Below are positions 42,968-50,884 of a stretch of 64,000 nucleotides of DNA, in pieces. Under the pieces are notes generated by a model that did no database searches, was not told where the DNA came from, and saw only the letters and a list, made by a program, of their open reading frames with translations. Source of the DNA: Streptomyces sp. NBC_00237 (lineage in GTDB: Bacteria > Actinomycetota > Actinomycetes > Streptomycetales > Streptomycetaceae); contig NZ_JAPEMT010000001.1 in NCBI RefSeq assembly GCF_026342435.1, forward strand, positions 3,094,501-3,158,500, given 5' to 3'. Both the position numbers and the translations under genes were made by a program. The first letter of the stretch is position 1. The number at the start of each line of letters is the position of its first letter.

Positions 42968-43957
42968 TCACCCCGCGGGCCGCCCCGCGTTCCCGAGCAG
43001 TTCGGTGAGCGCCTCCGCCACCGCATCCGCGATCAGCGCGTGCCCCGCGTCGTCCGGGTGAAGCCCGTCGGCGAGCTGCTCGGGCCCGAGCAGCCCGAGC
43101 CCCGGCAGCAGGGCGAGCCGCCCGTCACCGGCCGCCGTCTCCTCCCGTACGGCGTCCTCCAGGGCCCCGCGCAACGCGCCGAGGGTGGCGCCCCGGGCGT
43201 TCGGGGCGTCCTCCGCGGCGGGCCGCAGCACCGGGGAGACCACGAGGAGGGGGGTGTCCGGATGGCCCCGGCGCACGAGAGCGAGGAAGGCGCGCACGGT
43301 CTCGCGCAGCAGCGGTACGTCGAACGGCGCGCGCCCCCAGCAGTTGGTGCCGAACGCCAGCGTGAGGGCGTCGGCCGGGAGCCCGGCGAGCTGCTGCGCC
43401 ACGGCCAGCTCGGCGCGCCCCGCGCCCGCGTGGCCCAGGTTGACCGGCTCCAGGCCGAGGAGTCGGCCCGTGCGGGCGGGCCAGGCGTGCGCGGGCCGCG
43501 TCGACCACCAGCCCTCGGTGATGGAGTCGCCGTGCACGACCCAGCGGGGACGCGGCGGTGCGGGCTCGATCCGGCCGCCGAGCGCCCGTACCGCCAGCAG
43601 CCGGGGCGACTGGTTCTCGGGCGGGTGGACGGTGAACGGTCCCTGGAGGGGCGGGAGTTCGATGCGTACGACCGCTTCGTCCGGCGTCGGGTCGGCCAGT
43701 ACCTCGGCGTGCCGCACGCCGTCCGCCCAGAGCCCGAACGCATGCGGCACTTCGCCCGGTTCGGCCTGGTAGCGGACCTCCACGGCCTTCGTCCCGTACG
43801 CGAGGAATTCCAGTGTGACGCCGACCGGCACCCGCGCACGCTCCAGCACGTCCCACGGCAGCCGGTCCAGATCGGCGGGATCGGCCCGCAACGGCTGCCC
43901 GTCCTCTTCGCGCCACGCGACTCCGCGCAGGAAGGGTCCGGCGTCCAGCCAGGTCAT
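42968..43957 (-). CDS. SGNH/GDSL-family esterase or hydrolase
   Basis: 329 aa from ATG at 43957, preceded by AGGGGAGG; the frame stays open to 44149. An N-terminal beta-rich domain (about 1-125) is followed by an SGNH domain with nucleophile Ser145 in VVHGDSITEG, GHAGAGRAE (Gly block), AFGTNCWG (Asn block) and the Asp-His pair DGLHPDDAGH. No signal peptide is seen, so it appears cytoplasmic. Substrate unknown; a carbohydrate or ester deacetylase is possible. Confidence 0.9.
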   Translation of the reverse strand: MTWLDAGPFLRGVAWREEDGQPLRADPADLDRLPWDVLERARVPVGVTLEFLAYGTKAVEVRYQAEPGEVPHAFGLWADGVRHAEVLADPTPDEAVVRIELPPLQGPFTVHPPENQSPRLLAVRALGGRIEPAPPRPRWVVHGDSITEGWWSTRPAHAWPARTGRLLGLEPVNLGHAGAGRAELAVAQQLAGLPADALTLAFGTNCWGRAPFDVPLLRETVRAFLALVRRGHPDTPLLVVSPVLRPAAEDAPNARGATLGALRGALEDAVREETAAGDGRLALLPGLGLLGPEQLADGLHPDDAGHALIADAVAEALTELLGNAGRPAG

Positions 43958-44342
43958 CGGTGCCTCCCCTCGGTTTGTCCCCGGGTCCGTCCCCGGTCCG
44001 TCCCGGACACCCTGCCCAGGTGAATGCCCGTACATGAGTGCGGATCGCATCGTGCTGGGAGGGCCTCCGGCCGCCGGTTCACGTACCGGACAAAAGGGAA
44101 ATCGAAAACTGGAGCGCAACGAACCGCCGTCACCGGCCTTTGCACGCAATGATCATCCACGTATGCGCAAGGTTGCTGCATTACGACCGGGAACTGACAC
44201 CTCATAGGCTTCACCGCTGTACGTGGAGTGGCGGGGACCGCCTGCTCGGCGGTTTCCCGGGCTTTCGGCTGCTTCGCCGTGCCTTCGGGGGAATCGTCGC
44301 GGTCACCCGCCGCCCGATGAGGCAGCAGAAGGAGCCACCCCC
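43958..44342. promoter_or_regulatory. Divergent region between the SGNH hydrolase and the permease gene
   Basis: 385 bp. The middle (about 44090-44200) is AT-richer and contains several TTGC/GCAA half sites (e.g. TTTGCACGCAATG at about 44139 and GCGCAAGGTTGC at about 44166) of the spacing seen in Lrp/AsnC operators; the cognate regulator gene lies after the permease. AAGGAG precedes the permease start. Confidence 0.35.
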
Positions 44343-45827
44343 GTGTTGGACCAAGGCGCAGCGCCACCCGTCGTCCCCCCGACGTCCTCAGGAGCCTCGA
44401 ACGGCTCCCCGCTGTGGCGGCGCAAGCCGGTCGAGCGGCTGGTCAGCGAGGGTGGTCAGGGTGAGGGCGGCACGCTTCGGCGCACGCTCTCCATGTGGCA
44501 GCTGACGATGATCAGCATCGGTGCCACGCTCGGCACCGGCATCTTCGTGGTGCTCGGCACGGCCGTCCCCAAGGCCGGTCCCGCCGTCACGATCTCGTTC
44601 GTGATCGCCGGTCTCACCGCGCTCTTCTCGGCCCTCTCGTACGCCGAACTCGCGGGCAGCATCCCGGTTTCCGGGTCCTCCTACTCGTATGCGTACGCAA
44701 CGATGGGCGAATTCATCGCCTGGATCTGCGGCTGGTGCCTGGTCCTGGAGTACGGCGTCTCGGTGGCGGCGGTGGCCGTCGGCTGGGGCGAGTACCTCAA
44801 TGAGTTCCTCGACGGGACGATCGGCGTCACCATCCCCGACGCCCTGTCCGCGCCGCCCGGCGACGGCGGCGTCTTCAACCTTCCCGCGCTGATCGTCGTG
44901 CTCCTCGCGATGGTCTTCCTGCTCGGTGGGGCCAAGGAGTCGGCCCGCGCCAACACGATCATGGTGGCGGTGAAGATCGGCGCACTGCTGCTCTTCTGCG
45001 TGATCGGCTTCCTCGGCTTCAAGTCCGGCAACTACGCGGACTTCATGCCGCTGGGCATGGCGGGCGTCAGCGCCGCCGGCGCCTCGCTCTTCTTCTCCTA
45101 CATCGGCTTCGACGCCGCCTCCACCGCCGGTGAGGAGGCGAAGGACCCGCAGCGCGACCTGCCGCGCGCGATCATGCTTTCGCTGCTCATCGTCACCGTG
45201 CTGTACGTCCTGGTCGCGGCCGTCGCCGTCGGTGCGCGCAACTGGAAGGACTTCGAGGGCTCGGAGGCCGCACTCGCCGGGATCATGAAGGACGTCACGG
45301 GCCAGGCGTTCTGGGGCACCCTCCTCGCGGCCGGTGCGGTCATCGCCATCGCGAGCGTCGTCCTGACCGTGCTGTACGGCCAGACCCGCGTGCTCTTCGC
45401 GATGTCCCGCGACGGTCTGGTCCCCAAGGTCTTCGCGAAGGTCAGCCCGAAGACCGGCACGCCGCGCGTCAACACGATCATCGTGTCGCTCTTCTGCGGC
45501 ATCCTGGCCGCGGCGATCCCGCTCGGCAACCTCGTGGACGCCACCAGCATCGGCACGCTCTTCGCGTTCGGCCTGGTCAACATCGCGGTGATCATCCTGC
45601 GCCGGACCCGCCCGGACATGAAGCGCACCTTCCGCGTGCCGCTCGGCCCGGTCTTCCCGATCCTCGGCTTCGGCTTCTGCGTGTACAACATGTTCGGACT
45701 CGGAACCGCGACCTGGGTGTATTTCGGAATCTGGATGGCCGTCGGTCTCGTGTTCTACTTCGGGTACGGCATTCGTCACTCGCAGCTGGCGAAGGGCGCG
45801 CCGGAGAAGGTTTCCGCAGACGCGTAG
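44343..45827 (+). CDS. APC-superfamily amino acid permease (CAT-like, probable cationic amino acid importer)
   Basis: 494 aa from GTG at 44343. About 12 membrane helices, beginning QLTMISIGATLGTGIFVVLGTA at about 55-77; GSIPVSGSSYSYAYATMGEF and FFSYIGFDAASTAGEEAKDPQRDLPRAI are typical of the cationic amino acid transporter branch. The N-terminal 45 residues are cytoplasmic and Pro/Ser-rich. Together with the Lrp regulator and the DavA/DavB enzymes downstream, lysine is the likely substrate (inference). Confidence 0.92.
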   Translation: MLDQGAAPPVVPPTSSGASNGSPLWRRKPVERLVSEGGQGEGGTLRRTLSMWQLTMISIGATLGTGIFVVLGTAVPKAGPAVTISFVIAGLTALFSALSYAELAGSIPVSGSSYSYAYATMGEFIAWICGWCLVLEYGVSVAAVAVGWGEYLNEFLDGTIGVTIPDALSAPPGDGGVFNLPALIVVLLAMVFLLGGAKESARANTIMVAVKIGALLLFCVIGFLGFKSGNYADFMPLGMAGVSAAGASLFFSYIGFDAASTAGEEAKDPQRDLPRAIMLSLLIVTVLYVLVAAVAVGARNWKDFEGSEAALAGIMKDVTGQAFWGTLLAAGAVIAIASVVLTVLYGQTRVLFAMSRDGLVPKVFAKVSPKTGTPRVNTIIVSLFCGILAAAIPLGNLVDATSIGTLFAFGLVNIAVIILRRTRPDMKRTFRVPLGPVFPILGFGFCVYNMFGLGTATWVYFGIWMAVGLVFYFGYGIRHSQLAKGAPEKVSADA

Positions 45828-45845
45828 AAATGTGAACGACCCGCA

Positions 45846-46301
45846 GTGCGACTCAACGATCTCGACGAGCGAATCGTCCACGCCCTGGCGGCGGACGCCC
45901 GCCGCTCGTACGCCGACATCGGCTCCCTGGTCGGCCTCTCCGCCCCCGCGGTGAAGCGGAGGGTCGACCGGCTGCGCGCGGAAGGCGCCATCACCGGCTT
46001 CACCGTCCGGGTGGACCCGGCGGCGCTGGGCTGGGAGACCGAGGGCTTCATCGAGATCTACTGCCGTCGCAACACCTCGCCCGAGGCGATCAACCGAGGG
46101 CTTGAGCGGTACCCCGAGGTCGCGTCCGCCTCCACCGTCACCGGTGAGGCGGACGCGATCGTCCAGGTCTTCGCCTCCGACATGCGCCACTTCGAGCGCG
46201 TACTGGAGCGGATCGCGGGGGAGCCGTTCGTGGAGCGGACGAAGTCGGTGCTGGTGCTGTCGCCGCTGCTGCGGCGGTACTCGTCGGGGTCACCGGCGTA
46301 G
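45846..46301 (+). CDS. Lrp/AsnC-family transcriptional regulator
   Basis: 151 aa, GTG start 18 bp after the permease stop, so probably cotranscribed. N-terminal HTH (LDERIVHALAADARRSYADIGSLVGLSAPAVKRRVDRLRAEGAI) and a C-terminal RAM/AsnC ligand domain (about 70-140). It probably senses the amino acid taken up by the permease. Confidence 0.94.
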   Translation: MRLNDLDERIVHALAADARRSYADIGSLVGLSAPAVKRRVDRLRAEGAITGFTVRVDPAALGWETEGFIEIYCRRNTSPEAINRGLERYPEVASASTVTGEADAIVQVFASDMRHFERVLERIAGEPFVERTKSVLVLSPLLRRYSSGSPA

Positions 46302-46395
46302 CGGAACGGGCCTCGCGCCGCACGCCCCCGCAGCAGGTGATCACCCGAACGGCCCAACAGTAGGCGTCCAGCCGCACACCCCGCTCAGCAGGTGC

Positions 46396-46989
46396 TCAGC
46401 CGAGTTCCAGCGGGAGTACGTCGAAGTCCCCGGTCCGCGCGTCCACCTTCTCGATCGGCGCCGAACCGAGGCACTTGGGCAACCCCCTCGGCTGCTCCTT
46501 GACGGTGCCGTTCAGCAGCCAGCTGTAGCCCAGCCGGTCGCCTTCGGGACGGTCGTCCACCGTGATGCCGACCCGCTTGTTCCGCTGGCCCTCGATGTTG
46601 CTCTTCCGCACCGTTCCGCTGACCACGGCCACCTTCCCGCCGGTGACCAGGCAGTCCACCGTCACCTCGGCCCACTGCACGGTCCCGTTCGGCCAGCGGT
46701 GCCGGATCGAGAGGCCGCCCTTCGCCTGGTCCGGCATGCCCCCGCTCGCCAGGTGCGCGTCGAAGGCGAAGGTGATCTCGTGGCCGGGCCGGTCCAGCTG
46801 GGCCCTGCCGGTGAGGGCGGCGGCCTCGCGCGGCGCGGTCTGCCCCGCCTTCGACGCGGTCTGCCCCGCCTGCGCGGGGGCCTGCGCCTCCGGCCCCGAC
46901 GCGGTCGCGGTGCCCGCCGCTCCCGCCGTGATCAGGAGGGCCGCGGACAGGGCGGCGAAACGGGTGCGGCGGGTGGCGATGCTGGTCAT
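46396..46989 (-). CDS. Secreted protein of unknown function
   Basis: 197 aa from ATG at 46989. A signal peptide of about 31 residues (TSIATRRTRFAALSAALLITAGAAGTATA) precedes a Gln/Ala linker with AGQTASKAGQTA and a beta-rich domain (about 55-197) containing two cysteines (VDCLVTGGK and PKCLGS) that could form a disulphide. No family was recognised. It lies on the opposite strand between the Lrp regulator and davA. Confidence 0.75.
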   Translation of the reverse strand: MTSIATRRTRFAALSAALLITAGAAGTATASGPEAQAPAQAGQTASKAGQTAPREAAALTGRAQLDRPGHEITFAFDAHLASGGMPDQAKGGLSIRHRWPNGTVQWAEVTVDCLVTGGKVAVVSGTVRKSNIEGQRNKRVGITVDDRPEGDRLGYSWLLNGTVKEQPRGLPKCLGSAPIEKVDARTGDFDVLPLELG

Positions 46990-47314
46990 GGCGGGCCCTT
47001 TCGTACGGTGACGAGGCGGCCGGGGGCGGTGCCTCCCGGCGTCCCCCACTCTTCCGCCGCCCCCGCCCGCCCCACATCGCCCGCCGGGCCCACGCTCCTC
47101 CGCCGCCCGGCGGAGCCGCCCTCCGCCCCACGTCGGAGCGGGGCGGGCCGCCCCGGACGGGCACCCCTCGCCCCGTACGCAACGAATCGCCGCCGTACCC
47201 CCCTCCCGCGCAATGGATCAACGGTCGGTCCGCAACGCTCGCGCCTTGTCGGGGGCGAAGGCCGGACCGTACCGTCAGTAGGTCTCCTCCCTCCCCACCC
47301 GTCCGAGGTCCCCC
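46990..47314. promoter_or_regulatory. Divergent secreted-protein/davA intergenic region
   Basis: 325 bp, mostly C-rich on the plus strand. A candidate davA promoter has -35 TTGTCG (47246-47251), an 18-bp spacer and -10 TACCGT (47270-47275). GAGG lies about 9 bp before the davA ATG. Nothing else was recognised. Confidence 0.4.
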
Positions 47315-48145
47315 ATGCCGTCGTCCCCGCCCGCGCAGCCCCTGCGCATCGCCCTGCTCCAGAGCTCCGGGCGTCCCGGCTCCGTGGCCACGAACCTGAA
47401 GGTCCTCGACGAGGCCGCCGGGCGGGCCGTCTCGGCGGGCGCGGAGCTGCTGGTCTGCCCGGAGATGTTCCTGACCGGGTACGCCATCGGCAAGGACGCG
47501 GTCCACCGGCTGGCGGAGGCCGCCGACGGGGAGGGCGCGGACGCCGTCGCCGACATCGCGGCACGGCACGGCGTGGCGATCCACTACGGCTACCCCGAGC
47601 GCGACGGCGAGCAGGTCTTCAATTCCGCCCAGCTCATCGACGCCACCGGCACCCGCCGCGCCAACTACCGCAAGACCCATCTCTTCGGCGGCTTCGAGCA
47701 GGACGTCTTCGTCCCCGGCGAGCAGCCCGTCGTCCAGACGGACCTGAACGGCCTGAAGCTCGGCCTGATGATCTGCTACGACGTGGAGTTCCCGGAGAAC
47801 GTCCGGGCGCACGCCCTCGCGGGCACCGACCTCCTCCTCGTGCCGACCGCCCAGATGCACCCCTTCGAGTTCGTCGCCGAGTCCCTCGTCCCGGTCCGCG
47901 CCTTCGAGAGCCAGATGTACATCGCGTACGTCAACAGGACCGGCCCCGAGGGCGAGGGCGACGATGCCTTCGAGTTCGTCGGCCTGAGCTGCCTGGCGAG
48001 CCCCGACGGGGCGACGCGGGTCCGCGCCGGGCGCGGCGAGGAACTCGTCCTGGGCGAGGTGGACGCGACCCTGCTGCACGCCTCCCGGGCGACCAACCCG
48101 TATCTGCGCGACCGCCGCCCGGGGCTGTACGGCTCGCTGAGCTGA
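47315..48145 (+). CDS. davA: Nitrilase-family amidase, probable 5-aminovaleramidase DavA
   Basis: 276 aa. Catalytic triad Glu50 (LVCPEMFLTGY), Lys120 (NYRKTHLFG) and Cys154 (LMICYDVEFPEN). These segments are very close to those I remember for DavA of Pseudomonas putida, which hydrolyses 5-aminovaleramide to 5-aminovalerate and ammonia. The next gene encodes the enzyme that would make that amide, which supports the call. The last codons and stop are tandemly repeated downstream. Confidence 0.82.
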   Translation: MPSSPPAQPLRIALLQSSGRPGSVATNLKVLDEAAGRAVSAGAELLVCPEMFLTGYAIGKDAVHRLAEAADGEGADAVADIAARHGVAIHYGYPERDGEQVFNSAQLIDATGTRRANYRKTHLFGGFEQDVFVPGEQPVVQTDLNGLKLGLMICYDVEFPENVRAHALAGTDLLLVPTAQMHPFEFVAESLVPVRAFESQMYIAYVNRTGPEGEGDDAFEFVGLSCLASPDGATRVRAGRGEELVLGEVDATLLHASRATNPYLRDRRPGLYGSLS

Positions 48146-48227
48146 CCGCCCCGCCCGGGGCTGCACGGCTCGCCGAGCCGACCGCCCCCGCCCGGAGCCG
48201 TACGGCTCGCCGAGCCGACCGTTCCCG
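48121..48227 (+). repeat. Three tandem ~36-bp repeats spanning the davA stop codon
   Basis: Units at 48121-48156, 48157-48193 and 48194-48227 share ACGGCTCGCCGAGCCGACCG. The first contains the last seven codons and TGA of davA; in the later ones the TGA is changed to CGA. Confidence 0.85.
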
Positions 48228-48276
48228 TACGCCTGTCTTCACTTCCTGTTCCGCCCCCGCAAGGAGTCCGTACCCC

Positions 48277-49986
48277 ATGACGTCCACGGTGCCCACCGCC
48301 GTCCAGCACACCGACGCGCAGCCGCCGATCACCATGTTCGGTCCGGACTTCCCGTACGCGTACGACGACTTCCTCGCCCACCCGGCGGGCCTGGGACAGA
48401 TACCCGCGGCCGAGCACGGCAGTGAGGTCGCGGTCATCGGCGGCGGCCTCTCCGGCATCATCGCCGCGTACGAACTGATGAAGATGGGCCTGAAGCCCGT
48501 CGTGTACGAGGCCGACCAGATCGGCGGCCGACTGCGCACGGTCGGCTTCGACGGACCGAGCACCGAGGGCCTGACGGCCGAGATGGGCGCGATGCGCTTC
48601 CCGCCGTCCTCGACCGCGCTCCAGCACTACATCGACCTGGTGGGGCTCACCACCAAGCCGTTCCCGAACCCGCTCGCGCCGGAGACCCCCTCCACGGTCG
48701 TCGACCTCAAGGGCGAGTCGCACTACGCGGAGACCGTCGCCGACCTGCCGCAGGTCTACCGCGACGTCGCCGCCGCCTGGAACGCCTGTCTCGAAGAGGG
48801 CGCCGACTTCTCCGACATGAACCAGGCCATGCGCGAGCGCGACGTCCCGCGCATCCGCGAGATCTGGGCCAGGCTCGTCGAGAAGCTCGACAACCAGACC
48901 TTCTACGGCTTCCTCTGCGCATCGGACTCCTTCAAGTCCTTCCGGCACCGCGAGATCTTCGGCCAGGTCGGCTTCGGCACGGGCGGCTGGGACACCGACT
49001 TCCCGAACTCCATCCTGGAGATCCTGCGCGTCGTCTACACCGAGGCCGACGACCACCACCGAGGCATCGAGGGCGGCAGCCAGCAGCTCCCGGTGCGCCT
49101 GTGGGAGCGCGAGCCGCAGAAGCTCGTGCACTGGCCGCTCGGCACCTCGCTGAAGTCGCTGCACGGCGGCGACCCGAAGCCCGCCGTGACCCGCCTCAAC
49201 CGCACCGCGGGCAACGGCATCACGGTCACCGACTCCTCCGGCGACATCCGTACGTACCGGGCGGCGATCTTCACCGCCCAGTCCTGGCTGCTGCTCTCGA
49301 AGATCGACTGCGACGACTCGCTCTTCCCCATCGACCACTGGACGGCGATGGAGCGGACCCACTACATGGAGTCCTCGAAGCTCTTCGTGCCGGTCGACCG
49401 GCCGTTCTGGCTGGACAAGGCCGTCGACGACGAGGGCAACGAGACCGGCCGGGACGTGATGTCCATGACGCTGACGGACCGCATGACGCGCGGCACGTAC
49501 CTCCTGGACGACGGCCCGGACAAGCCCGCCACCATCTGCCTCTCCTACACCTGGTGCGACGACAGCCTCAAGTGGCTGCCGCTGACCGCGCAGGAGCGGA
49601 TGGAGGTCATGCTCAAGTCGCTCGGCGAGATCTACCCGAAGGTCGACATCCGCAAGCACATCATCGGCAACCCGGTGACCGTGTCCTGGGAGAACGAGCC
49701 CTGGTTCATGGGTGCGTTCAAGGCCAACCTGCCGGGCCACTACCGCTACCAGCGCCGCCTGTTCACCCACTTCATGCAGGACCGCCTCCCCGAGGACAAG
49801 CGCGGCATCTTCCTCGCGGGCGACGACATCTCCTGGACGGCGGGCTGGGCCGAGGGCGCCGTGCAGACCGCGCTGAACGCGGTCTGGGGCGTCATGCACC
49901 ACTTCGGCGGCACGACGGACACGACCAACCCGGGCCCGGGCGACGTCTACGACGAGATCGCCCCGGTGGAACTGCCGGAGGACTGA
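48277..49986 (+). CDS. davB: FAD-dependent amine oxidase family, probable L-lysine 2-monooxygenase DavB
   Basis: 569 aa from ATG at 48277 with AAGGAG upstream. FAD-binding VAVIGGGLSGIIAAYE at about 51-66, GAMRFPP, and C-terminal GIFLAGDDISWTAGWAEGAVQTALNAVWG. PITMFGPDFPYAYDDFLAHP and NPGPGDVYDEI match closely what I recall of P. putida DavB, which converts lysine with O2 to 5-aminovaleramide and CO2. Related enzymes act on Trp or Phe, so lysine is the best but not the only possibility. Follows davA by 131 bp. Confidence 0.82.
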   Translation: MTSTVPTAVQHTDAQPPITMFGPDFPYAYDDFLAHPAGLGQIPAAEHGSEVAVIGGGLSGIIAAYELMKMGLKPVVYEADQIGGRLRTVGFDGPSTEGLTAEMGAMRFPPSSTALQHYIDLVGLTTKPFPNPLAPETPSTVVDLKGESHYAETVADLPQVYRDVAAAWNACLEEGADFSDMNQAMRERDVPRIREIWARLVEKLDNQTFYGFLCASDSFKSFRHREIFGQVGFGTGGWDTDFPNSILEILRVVYTEADDHHRGIEGGSQQLPVRLWEREPQKLVHWPLGTSLKSLHGGDPKPAVTRLNRTAGNGITVTDSSGDIRTYRAAIFTAQSWLLLSKIDCDDSLFPIDHWTAMERTHYMESSKLFVPVDRPFWLDKAVDDEGNETGRDVMSMTLTDRMTRGTYLLDDGPDKPATICLSYTWCDDSLKWLPLTAQERMEVMLKSLGEIYPKVDIRKHIIGNPVTVSWENEPWFMGAFKANLPGHYRYQRRLFTHFMQDRLPEDKRGIFLAGDDISWTAGWAEGAVQTALNAVWGVMHHFGGTTDTTNPGPGDVYDEIAPVELPED

Positions 49987-50010
49987 GCTCCGTACGGCCG
50001 TCCTGGGCGG

Positions 50011-50775
50011 CTAGCGCAGCGGGGTGAGCAGGCACCTGCCCACCAGCCCGACCCCCGCGTCCATGCGCTGCGTGAACTCCCGTGCCAGATCCGGGAGTTC
50101 ACGCAGTCCCCAGAGCACCCGGGCCGCCGCCCACGCCGCGTCCCTGGCCCGCTCCAGGCTCCACGTGCCGACCAGGTGCGTGAGCGGGTCCGCGATCTGC
50201 AGCAGGTCAGGGCCCGGCATCAGCTCCTCCCGGATGCGCTCCTCCAGCGCCACCAGCGTCTCGCCGACCCGGTCGAAGTCCGCCTCCACCTCGGTGGGCG
50301 CGCACCCCAGCGCCTCGCACGTGTCGACGACCGCGAGCGCGAGATCGTGCCCGATGTGCGCGTTGATGCCCGCGAGCGCGAACTGCAAGGGACGTACTCC
50401 CGGATGTCTGCGGTACTGGAACAGCGGCCGCCAGCAGGCCGCCGGACGGCGCCCTTCGGCAGCCGCGTCGACCGCTGCCAGATAACGTTCCGCGAACAAC
50501 ACGTCCAGGGTGGTCGCCGTACCCGGATCGAGGAAGCGTCCGCCGTGGATCTGCCGGTCGATCTCCTCGGTCACGGTGAGGTACACCCGGTTGAACACCG
50601 CGACCCCGTCCCTCTCGGGCCAGTCTTCACGGACCGTCCGCATTCGCCCCATCACGGAGTGCAGGGAGTGCGGAAATCCCGGGGATTTCACGGCGGACCG
50701 CGTCTCGCGCGGGTGCGCGAGACGTGTACGGTCCCTCTCAACTGTGAAGCGCGAGTAGTGCTCGATCGGTGACAT
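50011..50775 (-). CDS. DUF5995-family protein
   Basis: 254 aa from ATG at 50775; the frame remains open further upstream but there it overlaps the GH6 gene. Mostly helical; conserved stretches include FNRVYLTVTEEIDRQI, FLDPGTATTLDVLFAERYLAAVD, WRPLFQYRRHPGVRPLQFALAGINAHIGHDLALAVVDTC and a C-terminal region with R-W motifs. These match a family of unknown function common in Streptomyces. Cytoplasmic; no catalytic motif is certain, although the His-containing GINAHIGHDL could bind metal. Confidence 0.8.
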   Translation of the reverse strand: MSPIEHYSRFTVERDRTRLAHPRETRSAVKSPGFPHSLHSVMGRMRTVREDWPERDGVAVFNRVYLTVTEEIDRQIHGGRFLDPGTATTLDVLFAERYLAAVDAAAEGRRPAACWRPLFQYRRHPGVRPLQFALAGINAHIGHDLALAVVDTCEALGCAPTEVEADFDRVGETLVALEERIREELMPGPDLLQIADPLTHLVGTWSLERARDAAWAAARVLWGLRELPDLAREFTQRMDAGVGLVGRCLLTPLR

Positions 50776-50884
50776 GGGGGCAGCGTCCCAGTCCCGGGCT
50801 CGGCACGATGCAGCCCGGCCGGGGCTTCCCCAGAACGAGGGAACGGAACGCCCCCGGTGCCGGGGGAAAGGGGGGAGGGTCACG

